Below, in pieces: positions 20,809 through 29,814 of a stretch of DNA of 64,000 bases. The stretch's first letter is position 1; every line of letters begins with the position of its first letter. The translations under genes were made by a program, and so were the position numbers. The notes below the pieces were generated by a model. The model did no database searches and was not told the origin of the DNA. It saw nothing but the letters and a program-made list of their open reading frames with translations. Origin of the DNA: a virus; IMG/VR virus record IMGVR_UViG_3300020391_000005, positions 20,833-84,832 of that record. One strand, written 5' to 3'.

Positions 20809-21131
20809 TGATATCTTTAACAGAATTAGCAGCACAAAAGATTATAGAGATTTTTGATTCTCTAGATAATAAACCTGTTGGAATCCAAGCAGGTGTTAAA
20901 GGCGGTGGATGTTCCGGTTTTAGTTATTATCTAGATTATGTACATGAGCATAGGGAAGATTTTAAAATGTTTGATTCTAACGGCGTCAAAGTTTATATGG
21001 ACCATAAAAGTTTTTTATATCTAATGGGCACTGAAATAGATTTTGAAGATGGTCTTTCTGGTGCCGGATTTAAATTTGTTAACCCTAACGCAAAAAGAAC
21101 TTGCGGATGCGGAGAAAGTTTTAGTATTTAG
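20808..21131 (+). CDS. A-type iron-sulfur carrier protein (IscA/ErpA/HesB-like)
   Basis: 107 residues, the usual family length. The three cluster-binding cysteines are in place: C35 in GGGCSGF, and C99 and C101 in the C-terminal TCGCGESF. Known A-type carriers accept 2Fe-2S or 4Fe-4S clusters and hand them to apo-enzymes. In a phage this is an auxiliary metabolic gene that may mature host or phage Fe-S enzymes during infection. It is coupled to the upstream small gene by a TAATG overlap, and a promoter for the following nuclease begins right after its stop. Confidence 0.88.
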   Translation: MISLTELAAQKIIEIFDSLDNKPVGIQAGVKGGGCSGFSYYLDYVHEHREDFKMFDSNGVKVYMDHKSFLYLMGTEIDFEDGLSGAGFKFVNPNAKRTCGCGESFSI

Positions 21132-21132
21132 C

Positions 21133-21161
21133 TTGACATACCTAAAATATTTTGATAAACT
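21133..21161 (+). promoter_or_regulatory. Sigma-70-like promoter for the SbcDC fusion
   Basis: TTGACA (21133-21138), a 17-bp spacer, then TAAACT (21156-21161). The -35 is perfect, the spacing ideal and the -10 a 4/6 match. It lies in the 60-bp gap before the nuclease gene and suggests early/middle expression by host-type sigma factor. Confidence 0.55.
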
Positions 21162-21191
21162 TATATTACAATAACCATTTACGGAGAATAA

Positions 21192-24100
21192 ATGAAGTTT
21201 GCTCATATTGCGGATACCCATATCCGAAATTTAAAATACCATTTTGAATACAGAGAAGTATTTAAACAATTATATCAATCATTAAAAAAAGAAAAAGTAG
21301 ACTACATTATCCACTGCGGTGATATCGCCCACACAAAGACGCAGATATCACCAGAGTTTGTTGATATGTGTAGAGACTTTTTTGAGAACCTTGCAGATAT
21401 AGCTCCGACTTACATCATCTTAGGTAATCATGATGGTAATCTACGCAATGGTTCAAGACAAGATGCTTTGTCCCCCATTGCAAAAGCTATTAATAATCCA
21501 AATCTTATATTGTTAAAGAACGCTGGAGAGGTAAAGATTAATGATAAGTTTTGCTTAAATGTTTTATCAGTATTTGACGAAGATAATTGGGTAGAGCCAT
21601 CTGATTATAATGTAATTAATATTGCTTTATATCATGGAGCTATTGACAAATCAAAGACAGATAGTAACTGGACTCTAGGAGGAGATCACAGTATTGAAAT
21701 CTTCGAAGAGTTTGACTTTGGTTTTTTAGGAGACATCCATAAAACTCAGCAGTTAGATAAAGAAGCGCGCATTTGGTATGCAGGGTCAACAGTGCAGCAA
21801 AACTTTGGAGAAACTTTAGACAAAGGTTATTTACTTTGGGATATTGAAAGTAAAGACGAGTTTAGTACAAAGCTCATCACTTTTGACAATCCAAAGCCCT
21901 TTGTGACACTTACTTTGAGTGAGAAGGGTAACCTTCCTAGAGCGAAGCCACCAGAAGGAGCTAGGCTTCGTATTGTATCTGAAAGTAACGTATCTTTAGA
22001 TAAGGTGCGCAAAGCTGTGGATGTTGCAAAGTTTAGATATAATCCAGAGTCAGTGACTTATTTAAACAGAGCAGCCGGTAAACAAATCAAAGTTGCCGCG
22101 CCCGAAGGTATAAAAAAGCAAGACTTACGAGACTTAAAGACACAAGAAACTTTGATGGCTGAATATTTGAAAGAATATGAAGCAACTGAAGAGGTGCTTG
22201 AAAGGGTTTATCAATTAAACAAAGACTTTAATAAGCAAATAGAAGAGAACGAAGATGTCATGAGAAATGTTAACTGGTCTTTACAAAGTTTAGAGTGGGA
22301 TAGTTTATTCAACTATGCAGAGGGCAACTTCATAGATTTTACAAAACTAGAAGGGATTGTAGGTATTTTTGGAAAAAACTACTCAGGTAAGTCTTCTATT
22401 GTAGATACTTTATTATATTCTATGTACAATTCTACTTCCAAATCTATTCGCAAAAATTTGAATATTATTAATCAAAATAAAGATGAGTGTGTTGCAACAG
22501 CAACAATTAAAATTGATGGAACAAATTATATTATTGAGCGTAAATCCAATAAATATACAAAGAGATTGAAGGGTGTTGAAACTCAAGAAGCAACAACCGA
22601 TCTAGAATTTTATTCGCAGGATCCTATCGGTAATCATGTAAGTTTAAATGGCACTTCAAGACAAGATACGGATAAAAATGTAAGAAAATATTTCGGAACA
22701 CTTCAGGATTTTTTAGCAACCTCTATGGCATCTCAATTAGATTCTTTATCATTTATCAATGAAGGTTCTACTAAGAGAAAAGAATTTCTTGCAAAATTTT
22801 TAGATTTAGAGATCTTTGATAAAAAATTTAAAATGGCTAAAGAAGCATCTGCGGATATTAAAGCATCTTTAAAACGCCTGGAGGGTATTGATTTTGATAC
22901 AAACATTAAATCAATAAAATCAGAAATAACAAGAGGAGAACTTGCTATTGAAAAAAATAAGGCTTTTTGTGCAATTTTAAAAAAAGAACTGGCTGATCTA
23001 ATATACCAAATTAAAAATCTACAAGATAAAATAGATTCTGTACCGGCAGAAATTATTGATCCCGTTATAACGGCTAAGAATATTGCTAAAAAAGAAAAAG
23101 CTATTTTAGAAATAAACTCAAAAAAAATAGAAGCACAAAAAAGTCTTAGTGAAGATAAGGTCAAGTATGAAAAAATAGAAATTTTTCTAAAAGATTTTGA
23201 AATTGAAAAATATACAGAGAAAAAAGAATCGTTTACTAAAGCTAAAGAGGAACTAGATAATCTAATTTTACTTTTAAAAAACTTGTCTGAACAAAAAGCT
23301 TTACTTGTTACTGAGCAGAATAAAGTATGTGACAGTTGTGTTCCATTAGTTGGTGAAACTGTTGAACAGAAGTCTCATCAAATATCTTTAGTCTCTAAGC
23401 AGATTAATGAGATCGGAAAAGTATTCTCATATGAAGAACAAATTAAAATTAATGATTATATAAAAAAATATAAATCGTTAATTGAAAAAAGAGATAATCT
23501 TGCAAATTCAATAGCCACTAACAATCTTATTGTTGAGCGCGCCGATAGTCTATTATTTAAGGAGCAAATTCATTTAGACGATCTAAGAGGCAAGGCTACA
23601 GAATACGAAGACAACAAAGAAGCGATCGAAAATTTAAAGCAACTTATGTCAAATAAAGACAAGTTGAACAATCAAGTAAAAGATAAAGAACTTGACCTAA
23701 ATTCTTGTAATCAAAAGATTATGCATCTTCATAAAAAGCATGGATCTTCAGAGCAGAAGCTTCTTCATATGCAACAACAATATAAAGAATTCCAAGAATT
23801 AGAACAAGATTTTGCTGCATACCATCTTTTTATGGTCTGTTGTCATCCCAACGGCGTTTCATATGAAATTATTAAGGAAAGATTGCCTTTCATTAATCAG
23901 GAAATTTCTAAGATACTGACCAATATTGTAGAGTTTGAAGTGTTTATTTCTAACAACGAAGATAAATTAGATATCTTTATCAAGCATCCCAGCCATGACC
24001 CTAGACCACTGGAGATGGGATCCGGAGCAGAAAAGACTATAGCTAGTATGGCAATTAGGCTGGCGTTTTTAACAGTGTCCAGTTTACCAAAGTCTGACCT

Positions 24101-24290
24101 ATTTATACTTGACGAGCCAGGAACTGCTCTTGATGAAGAAAATATGGAAGGTTTTGTGCGTATCTTAGACATGGTTAAAGGTTACTTCAAAACTGTTCTC
24201 CTTATCTCGCACTTAGATAGTCTAAAAGACTGTGTAGATATGCAAATAAACATCGAGAAAATAAATGGCTATGCGCATGTAAATATATAG
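21192..24290 (+). CDS. Single-chain SbcD-SbcC (Mre11-Rad50; gp47-gp46-like) recombination nuclease
   Basis: 1,032 residues holding both subunits usually encoded by two genes. Residues 1-~340 are a metallophosphoesterase nuclease: D8/H10 in ADTHIRN, GDIAHT (43-48), GNHD (78-81), H148, D181/H183. Residues ~360-1032 are the SMC-like ATPase: Walker A GKNYSGKS with K400, coiled coil, zinc hook C713-x-x-C716, signature LEMGSGAEKT from about 940, Walker B LFILDEP with D974/E975. In T4, gp46/gp47 resect DNA ends for recombination-dependent replication and host DNA breakdown. There is no stop or frameshift between the halves. The upstream ribosome site is CGGAG. Confidence 0.9.
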   Translation: MKFAHIADTHIRNLKYHFEYREVFKQLYQSLKKEKVDYIIHCGDIAHTKTQISPEFVDMCRDFFENLADIAPTYIILGNHDGNLRNGSRQDALSPIAKAINNPNLILLKNAGEVKINDKFCLNVLSVFDEDNWVEPSDYNVINIALYHGAIDKSKTDSNWTLGGDHSIEIFEEFDFGFLGDIHKTQQLDKEARIWYAGSTVQQNFGETLDKGYLLWDIESKDEFSTKLITFDNPKPFVTLTLSEKGNLPRAKPPEGARLRIVSESNVSLDKVRKAVDVAKFRYNPESVTYLNRAAGKQIKVAAPEGIKKQDLRDLKTQETLMAEYLKEYEATEEVLERVYQLNKDFNKQIEENEDVMRNVNWSLQSLEWDSLFNYAEGNFIDFTKLEGIVGIFGKNYSGKSSIVDTLLYSMYNSTSKSIRKNLNIINQNKDECVATATIKIDGTNYIIERKSNKYTKRLKGVETQEATTDLEFYSQDPIGNHVSLNGTSRQDTDKNVRKYFGTLQDFLATSMASQLDSLSFINEGSTKRKEFLAKFLDLEIFDKKFKMAKEASADIKASLKRLEGIDFDTNIKSIKSEITRGELAIEKNKAFCAILKKELADLIYQIKNLQDKIDSVPAEIIDPVITAKNIAKKEKAILEINSKKIEAQKSLSEDKVKYEKIEIFLKDFEIEKYTEKKESFTKAKEELDNLILLLKNLSEQKALLVTEQNKVCDSCVPLVGETVEQKSHQISLVSKQINEIGKVFSYEEQIKINDYIKKYKSLIEKRDNLANSIATNNLIVERADSLLFKEQIHLDDLRGKATEYEDNKEAIENLKQLMSNKDKLNNQVKDKELDLNSCNQKIMHLHKKHGSSEQKLLHMQQQYKEFQELEQDFAAYHLFMVCCHPNGVSYEIIKERLPFINQEISKILTNIVEFEVFISNNEDKLDIFIKHPSHDPRPLEMGSGAEKTIASMAIRLAFLTVSSLPKSDLFILDEPGTALDEENMEGFVRILDMVKGYFKTVLLISHLDSLKDCVDMQINIEKINGYAHVNI

Positions 24291-24298
24291 GAGGATTT

Positions 24299-24499
24299 AT
24301 GGTGGCACGTTTAAAAGCAATTGCAGATAAATATACAGAAAGATTTATATCAAGAAAATTTTTAGCATGGATCACAGCTACAACTTTATGCGGAATTGGA
24401 ATGGTTACAAGCGGTGATTGGGTTGCTGTGACTTTAGCATACATTGGATCTCAAGCTTTGGTAGATCTTGCTGTACAATGGAAGCATGGTCCAAAATGA
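24299..24499 (+). CDS. Small membrane protein, candidate holin
   Basis: 66 residues after a strong AGGAGG ribosome site. Basic N-terminus, then two short hydrophobic segments (LAWITATTLCGIGMV and WVAVTLAYIGSQALVDLAV) separated by SGD, and a charged end. Size and topology fit a small class II holin or another phage inner-membrane protein. It leads a chain of overlapping membrane and coiled-coil genes that could be a lysis cassette, but no endolysin was recognised nearby, so the function is inferred. Confidence 0.5.
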   Translation: MVARLKAIADKYTERFISRKFLAWITATTLCGIGMVTSGDWVAVTLAYIGSQALVDLAVQWKHGPK

Positions 24500-24885
24500 T
24501 TTTTAAAATTAAAATAGCTTGGGAGTGCATTAAGAAAAACTGGAAAATAGCAATTCTCTCCATATGGTCAGTTTTAGTATGGTTTCTTTCACGAAGGTCG
24601 TCGTCAGCTGCTATTGAAGCTATGAAAGCAAATAAAAAATCTTATGAAGATCAAATAAAATCTTTAAAAGAGCAACATAAAATTGAAGTTAAAAAAAGAG
24701 AAGAACTTCGCTTAAAATATGAAGAAACTCTTGTTAAGATAGAAGAGAAGTATAAAAAGAAAAAACAAGAACTTTCAAGAATTGAAAAAAATAAAGTCAA
24801 AGAGATTGTAGAAAAAGCAAAGGATAACCCTGATGAGATTGATAAAAAGATACAAGAGTTGTTTGGTTTTACTTCTGACGCTTAG
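24496..24885 (+). CDS. Membrane-anchored coiled-coil protein, candidate i-spanin
   Basis: 129 residues from the ATG that overlaps the upstream stop (ATGA); a longer upstream extension of the frame is unlikely. A single N-terminal transmembrane segment (IAILSIWSVLVWFL) is followed by a long, highly charged Lys/Glu coiled coil, the layout of Rz-type inner-membrane spanins, which link inner and outer membranes at lysis. The next gene overlaps by 53 bp, as Rz/Rz1 pairs often do. No lipobox partner is seen in the overlap, so the spanin call is tentative. Confidence 0.45.
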   Translation: MIFKIKIAWECIKKNWKIAILSIWSVLVWFLSRRSSSAAIEAMKANKKSYEDQIKSLKEQHKIEVKKREELRLKYEETLVKIEEKYKKKKQELSRIEKNKVKEIVEKAKDNPDEIDKKIQELFGFTSDA

Positions 24886-25267
24886 TCTAGCATCAACAAC
24901 TTTTGCATCTCCTGGAAAATATGTTCGCCTAAAAGAGGGTGAAAAAATACCATGGCAAGGCTGGTGCTTTGATGGTCAAGCCGTAGCTGAACTAGTAGCG
25001 AGTAAAGAACTTGCAGAACAAAAGTGTGAACTGCACACAATGCAGGAGTTAGACCAACAAAAAGCACGATTTGACTTACAGATTGGCGAGCTTCTTGCAT
25101 CAATGGAATATGAAGTTCAAACAAGAGATGTTACAATTCAAGCTTTACAAGAAGAGAATTTAAAAATTGAACAAGCTTTAATACACGATACTAAGTATGG
25201 ATGGATCGCCCCCACCGCGCTTGGATTTATCGCCGGCGCCTTAACTATATTTTTGGTAACATTGTGA
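24833..25267 (+). CDS. Exported coiled-coil protein with C-terminal membrane anchor
   Basis: 144 residues. N-terminal signal peptide (LVLLLTLSLASTTFASP, cleavage probably after FAS), a Cys pair (C45 and C65) in a charged periplasmic region, a coiled coil rich in Gln/Glu, and a C-terminal hydrophobic helix (TALGFIAGALTIFLVTL). It overlaps the preceding coiled-coil gene by 53 bp and the next by 4 bp. A two-anchor periplasmic protein would fit an envelope-spanning lysis or exclusion role. No homologue is recognised. Confidence 0.5.
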   Translation: MRLIKRYKSCLVLLLTLSLASTTFASPGKYVRLKEGEKIPWQGWCFDGQAVAELVASKELAEQKCELHTMQELDQQKARFDLQIGELLASMEYEVQTRDVTIQALQEENLKIEQALIHDTKYGWIAPTALGFIAGALTIFLVTL

Positions 25268-25635
25268 AGAAAAAAGATTTAAATGAAATAGCAAAGATTG
25301 AAAAGGCAATAAGAGAAAAGTATGGAGAGGAGACGATACAAAATCCAAAAAAAGATTGGGATCCTGAAAAAGAAAAAAAATACTTAGAAAACCTTAGATC
25401 ATTTTACTCGGAAACATCTAGAAAAAAAGAAACAACTCAAGTTAACGGATTTTTAGTAAGGAAAAGTAAAACTAAAACTGATATTAAAAGAACGTGCCCT
25501 GTATGCGGAGCTTACTCTTTTTCCTCTCAAGATGATTTATATATGACTAAGTTTAGCTGTTGCTTCAAATGTTACATACAGTATGTTGAGGATCGAGAGG
25601 ATAGATGGAAATCGGGCTGGAGACCAAACAGCTGA
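25264..25635 (+). CDS. Zinc-ribbon protein
   Basis: 123 residues from a GTG that overlaps the previous TGA; the frame is longer upstream, but that part shadows the membrane anchor of the preceding gene. The N-terminal two thirds is charged and helical. The C-terminal part carries CPVCGAY and, 20 residues on, SCCFKCYIQYV, a four-cysteine zinc ribbon. It sits directly before the packaging genes. Nucleic-acid or protein binding is likely but unproven. Confidence 0.6.
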   Translation: MKKKDLNEIAKIEKAIREKYGEETIQNPKKDWDPEKEKKYLENLRSFYSETSRKKETTQVNGFLVRKSKTKTDIKRTCPVCGAYSFSSQDDLYMTKFSCCFKCYIQYVEDREDRWKSGWRPNS

Positions 25636-25643
25636 CTATTTAT
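25636..25643 (+). promoter_or_regulatory. CTATTTAT element before packaging genes
   Basis: CTATTTAT (context GACTATTTATATT) 40 nt before the ATG at 25676, in the only gap between the zinc-ribbon gene and the terminase operon. It belongs to the recurrent set and is a candidate late promoter for packaging and head genes. Confidence 0.45.
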
Positions 25644-25675
25644 ATTAGTACACTATTTTAAGAGGAAACAAAAAC

Positions 25676-26161
25676 ATGGCAACTACTTTAGAAATTATTA
25701 ATGGCATATCACAAGTATTGGCAAATAGTTATGACGGCGCTCACGACGAATCAGGAGAGCTTGTGACTATAGGTCTCAGAAGAGAAGAGGGAAACCCCTT
25801 GGTGGACCATCGTATTATGGATGGTTTTTCAGCTTGTGTTAAAGGCGGCCGCTTACACATCAAATATCATGCTGAAATACCACTTAAAGAGACACATACA
25901 AATGATTTTGAGGGTGAAATGGAGCAGATGGTAGAAAAAGTAAAATCATTTATTCAAAAAGAATATAAAAAAGTTACAAAACAAGCGCTTTCACTGTCAG
26001 ACCCAAGTGAAGTAGATGTGTTGGTAGAGTATCTGTCGCGTGTTAGAACAAGCGTTAAAGTACGCAAGTGTTACAAAATTGGTTCGATGCCTGTCGAGCC
26101 TGAAGTTGAAACAGACCCTCAATACGAAAAATTTGTAACGCTTAGCGGTTTAAAATCTTAA
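25676..26161 (+). CDS. Conserved phage protein upstream of terminase
   Basis: 161 residues with an AGAGG ribosome site. The sequence (EIINGISQVLANSYDGAHDE, IGLRREEGNPLVD, KEYKKVTKQALSL) looks like a conserved hypothetical of large marine myophages. It lies 9 bp before the large terminase gene and is close in size to T4 gp16, so it is a positional candidate for the small terminase subunit. No DNA-binding motif is visible, and that assignment is weak. Confidence 0.55.
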   Translation: MATTLEIINGISQVLANSYDGAHDESGELVTIGLRREEGNPLVDHRIMDGFSACVKGGRLHIKYHAEIPLKETHTNDFEGEMEQMVEKVKSFIQKEYKKVTKQALSLSDPSEVDVLVEYLSRVRTSVKVRKCYKIGSMPVEPEVETDPQYEKFVTLSGLKS

Positions 26162-26170
26162 GAGAAGCCA

Positions 26171-27757
26171 GTGCCAATAAAACTTACAAAGCAAGAAATA
26201 ATGAGAGAAATAGTTAAGTGTGGCAAGAACCCTGACTATTTTATTTATACGTATGCTAAAATTACACACCCCATAAAAGGCTTGATACCTTTTCACCTAT
26301 ATCCATTTCAAAAACAATTGATAGAAGATTTCGAAGACAATCGATTCAATGTAATATTAAAAGCTAGGCAACTTGGCATATCTACTGTAACAGCTGCATA
26401 TGTAGCTTGGATGATGTTATTTCGTAGAGAAAAAAATGTGCTAGTTATTGCAACTAAATTTAACACTGCTGCAAATCTGGTAAAAAAAGTAAAAGCCATT
26501 ATAAAAAATCTACCAGACTGGTTAAAAATCTCTACAGTTGAGATCGATAATAGAACATCATTCGTTTTAGACAATGGGTCACAGATAAAGGCATCTTCAA
26601 CTTCTGGGGATGCAGGACGTTCCGAAGCTCTATCTCTTCTTGTTATTGATGAGGCAGCGCATGTTGAGGGATTGGAGGACTTATGGATGGGCCTGTATCC
26701 TACATTGTCAACTGGTGGTCGCTGTATTGCTTTGTCTACTCCAAACGGTGTTGGAAACTGGTTTCACAAGACATATTCCGAAGCAGAGAATAAAATAAAT
26801 GATTTTTTCCCTACAAAATTACCATGGGATGTACACCCTGATAGAAATTACGACTGGTTTGAAAAAGAAACTAAAAACATGTCCAAGAGAGAGATAGCTC
26901 AAGAGCTTAAGTGTAATTTTAATATGTCTGGAGAAACAGTATTTGCTTCGGAAAATATTCAATCATATTTAAATATGGTTTGTGAACCAAAACATAGAAC
27001 AGGCTTTGATAGAAATCTTTGGATCTGGGAGGAACGAAAGCAAGAAAATACGTATTTAGTTTCTGCAGATGTCGCACGAGGAGATGGAAAAGATTATTCA
27101 GTCTGTCATGTTTTAAAATTAGAAACTATGGAGATAGTTGCAGAATATCAAGGAAAAGTTACACCCGATATATTTTCTAGAGTATTAAACGATGTTGGTA
27201 GAGAGTATGGAGACGCTCTCTTGGTTGTAGAAAATAATTCTGTTGGGTTTGCGGTTTTAGAAAAATTAAAAGAATTACAATATCCAAACTTATATCACTC
27301 GATAAAGTCAACTCATGAATTTGTAGAGGAATATCAAGCAGATCAAATGTCAAATGCAGTATCTGGGTTTTCGACAACTTCTAAAACTCGTCCTCTAATC
27401 GTAGCGAAGATGGAAGAATTCATTAGAAACAATCTAATTAAAATATATTCTTCAAGGCTTCTTATGGAGATGGAGACTTTTGTATGGAATAACGGCCGCG
27501 CTGAGGCGATGAGATCATACAATGATGATTTAATAATGTCTTGCGCCGTCGCCTGTTGGGTTAGGGATACTGCTTTGTCAAAAAACCATAAAGATCTAGA
27601 ATACAATAAAGCCTTTATTGGAGCGATAACAATGAGTTCAAACCAACTAGATACTAGAATAAAAGGTATGACTGGAACTAGAAAACTAAAAATGTCTGAA
27701 GAAATCAATAAACATGCAAAAGCAACAACTGACTTCCCTTGGTTGTTTAAAGGATAA
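26171..27757 (+). CDS. Terminase large subunit (gp17-like)
   Basis: 528 residues from a GTG start. The N-terminal ATPase has KARQLGIST (64-72) as Walker A, lacking the usual lysine after LG (Ile in its place, as I recall from T4-like cyanophage terminases), and Walker B LLVIDEAAHVE with D160/E161. The C-terminal RNase H-like nuclease has D300 in VSADVARGDGKDYS, VVENNSVGFAVLEKL, and YNDDLIMSCAVA near the end. It drives DNA into the prohead through the portal encoded next and cuts the concatemer. Confidence 0.93.
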   Translation: MPIKLTKQEIMREIVKCGKNPDYFIYTYAKITHPIKGLIPFHLYPFQKQLIEDFEDNRFNVILKARQLGISTVTAAYVAWMMLFRREKNVLVIATKFNTAANLVKKVKAIIKNLPDWLKISTVEIDNRTSFVLDNGSQIKASSTSGDAGRSEALSLLVIDEAAHVEGLEDLWMGLYPTLSTGGRCIALSTPNGVGNWFHKTYSEAENKINDFFPTKLPWDVHPDRNYDWFEKETKNMSKREIAQELKCNFNMSGETVFASENIQSYLNMVCEPKHRTGFDRNLWIWEERKQENTYLVSADVARGDGKDYSVCHVLKLETMEIVAEYQGKVTPDIFSRVLNDVGREYGDALLVVENNSVGFAVLEKLKELQYPNLYHSIKSTHEFVEEYQADQMSNAVSGFSTTSKTRPLIVAKMEEFIRNNLIKIYSSRLLMEMETFVWNNGRAEAMRSYNDDLIMSCAVACWVRDTALSKNHKDLEYNKAFIGAITMSSNQLDTRIKGMTGTRKLKMSEEINKHAKATTDFPWLFKG

Positions 27758-27762
27758 TAAAA

Positions 27763-29814
27763 ATGGCAACTGGAAAGAAAAATAAAAACAATACAAGAAA
27801 TCCTCAAAGTCTACTGTTTAGAAGACTAACAAGGCTTTTATCGGGCCCCATCACTCAATATAGAACACAAAATAATCACAGGTTACGAAGAATAGACCTA
27901 GACAGGTACGCTAATAATTTCACTTCAGCGTCTGGAAAAGATTTTAAAAAAACTGCGTATAATCCATATGACAATCTTACTGCAGCCTATATGCAAGGCC
28001 AAGTTAGAGTTGAAAGATATGTAGATTTTGATCAGATGGAATACACCCCTGAGATTGCATCGGCATTAGATATATACGCGGATGAAATGACAACTCATTC
28101 GTCTTTGACACCGATGTTAAAAGTAGATTGTGATAATCAGGAAATAAAAGCTATTTTAGAATCATTGTATGAAAGTGTTTTAAATGTTCAACATAATTTA
28201 TTTTCGTGGTGTAGAACAATGTGTAAATACGGAGATTTTTTTCTTTATTTAGATATTGATGATAGTTTGGGAATTACATCTGCGATTGGTCTCCCAGCAA
28301 CAGAAATAGAAAGGCTAGAAGGAGAAGACAAAAAAAACCCTAATTACGTACAGTTTCAGTGGAACTCAGCAGGTCTTACGTTTGAGAACTGGCAAGTAGG
28401 TCACTTTAGGATTTTGGGTCAAGATAAATTCAATCCTTATGGTACATCTGTTCTAGATCCAGCAAGAAGAATATGGCGTCAGTTAACCCTACTTGAAGAC
28501 GCGATGATGGCATATAGAATTGTAAGATCACCAGAAAGAAGAGCATTCTACATTGATGTTGGAAATATTCCTCCGCAAGATGTGGAGCAATATATGCAAA
28601 AGGTGATGACAACTATGAAGAGAAATCAAGTAGTTGATGCTCAAACTGGCAGAGTTGACTTGAGATATAACCCGCTATCAATTGAAGAAGATTATTTCAT
28701 ACCGGTGCGTGGCCAAAGCGCAACTAAAATTGAACCAGTAGCTGGGGGTAAATATACCGGAGACATTGATGATGTTAAATATCTTAGAGATAAATTGTTC
28801 TCTGCCTTAAAGGTTCCAGCAGCATATATTTCTTCTGATTCTGACAAAGCATCGGAAGATAAAACTACCTTAGCTCAAAAAGATATTCGCTTTGCAAGAA
28901 CTATTCAAAGGCTTCAAAGATCTGTTATTACTGAACTAGAAAAAATTGGAATTATTCACCTTTACACACTGGGATATAGAGATGAAGATTTAGTTTCATT
29001 CACTTGTCACCTGAACAATCCCTCCAAGATTGCGGAAATGCAGGAACTCGAACACTGGAAAACTAGATTTGAAATTGTCGGTGGTGCTACTGAAGGATTC
29101 TTTTCAAAGCAGTGGCTTGCGAAAAAACTATTTGGATTGTCAGATGAAGAATTTGTTCAGTGTAGAAGACAATTGTTTTACGACAAGAAATTTGATGCTA
29201 TGTTAGAGACTGCCGGCGAAGCAGCACAAGCTGAAATGACTGCTGGGTTAGATGCTGGCCCAGATACACTTGATACAGGCACCACTCCAGGCGGCGATCT
29301 TGGAGAGCCAGGTGGCACCGGTGCAGTAGGCGCAGAACCTGATTTGGCCGCGGCAGGAGCTGACGCTGGCGCTCCCGGAGAGCCCGGAACAGGCACTCCG
29401 CCCGCTACACCTGATACAGGAGCCGGAGGCACACCCGCTGATGGTGGTCTCTTAACAGCACCACCGGGAAACAAAAGAGATGAAATATCAAAAATAACTT
29501 ATAAAGATGGAAGCACTTCAACGCCTAAATCACATGGCAAGTATAAGCCAGTAGGTAACAAAGACGGGCGCAAATCTCGAGGCCCTAGGCTAAAAAATAT
29601 GAAAAGAGCAGCATCTCCAGAATTTGGTACAATGAGGAGTTTGTTTGCTGGTTCTGGTGAACTATCACAATTAGTAAGAGGTACAAGTACTTATGCTACT
29701 GAAAATACTATTTATAAAGTAGAGGAAAAAAAGATCTTAAAAAATCAAAAAGAATTAGATTCTTTATTTGAAAGCTTGAAAGCAAGGAATAAAAAAGATG
29801 AGACTAAAACATAA
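27763..29814 (+). CDS. Portal protein (gp20-like) with low-complexity C-terminal tail
   Basis: 683 residues, longer than T4 gp20 (524). The T4 portal core is recognisable: EIASALDIYADEMTT, RIVRSPERRAFYIDVGNIP, KYTGDIDDVKYLRDKLF, and LKVPAAYI. The dodecameric portal is the DNA gateway and head nucleation site. The extra length is a Gly/Ala/Pro/Thr-rich, locally GC-rich segment (about 29210-29470) followed by a basic stretch and a charged end. It starts 5 bp after terminase and overlaps the next gene by 17 bp. Confidence 0.92.
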   Translation: MATGKKNKNNTRNPQSLLFRRLTRLLSGPITQYRTQNNHRLRRIDLDRYANNFTSASGKDFKKTAYNPYDNLTAAYMQGQVRVERYVDFDQMEYTPEIASALDIYADEMTTHSSLTPMLKVDCDNQEIKAILESLYESVLNVQHNLFSWCRTMCKYGDFFLYLDIDDSLGITSAIGLPATEIERLEGEDKKNPNYVQFQWNSAGLTFENWQVGHFRILGQDKFNPYGTSVLDPARRIWRQLTLLEDAMMAYRIVRSPERRAFYIDVGNIPPQDVEQYMQKVMTTMKRNQVVDAQTGRVDLRYNPLSIEEDYFIPVRGQSATKIEPVAGGKYTGDIDDVKYLRDKLFSALKVPAAYISSDSDKASEDKTTLAQKDIRFARTIQRLQRSVITELEKIGIIHLYTLGYRDEDLVSFTCHLNNPSKIAEMQELEHWKTRFEIVGGATEGFFSKQWLAKKLFGLSDEEFVQCRRQLFYDKKFDAMLETAGEAAQAEMTAGLDAGPDTLDTGTTPGGDLGEPGGTGAVGAEPDLAAAGADAGAPGEPGTGTPPATPDTGAGGTPADGGLLTAPPGNKRDEISKITYKDGSTSTPKSHGKYKPVGNKDGRKSRGPRLKNMKRAASPEFGTMRSLFAGSGELSQLVRGTSTYATENTIYKVEEKKILKNQKELDSLFESLKARNKKDETKT

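Noticed and set aside
24418-24495. Longer N-terminus for the coiled-coil membrane protein
   Set aside because: The extra 26 residues are Cys/Trp-rich shadow sequence of the holin-like gene; the ATGA overlap start at 24496 is better.
25201-25263. Longer N-terminus for the zinc-ribbon protein
   Set aside because: This part is an out-of-frame shadow of the membrane anchor of the preceding gene; the GTG at 25264 overlaps its stop.
26234-26380. Terminase ATPase considered defective because the usual Walker A lysine is absent
   Set aside because: RQLGIST in place of RQLGKTT is, as far as I recall, normal for T4-like marine terminases; all other motifs are intact.
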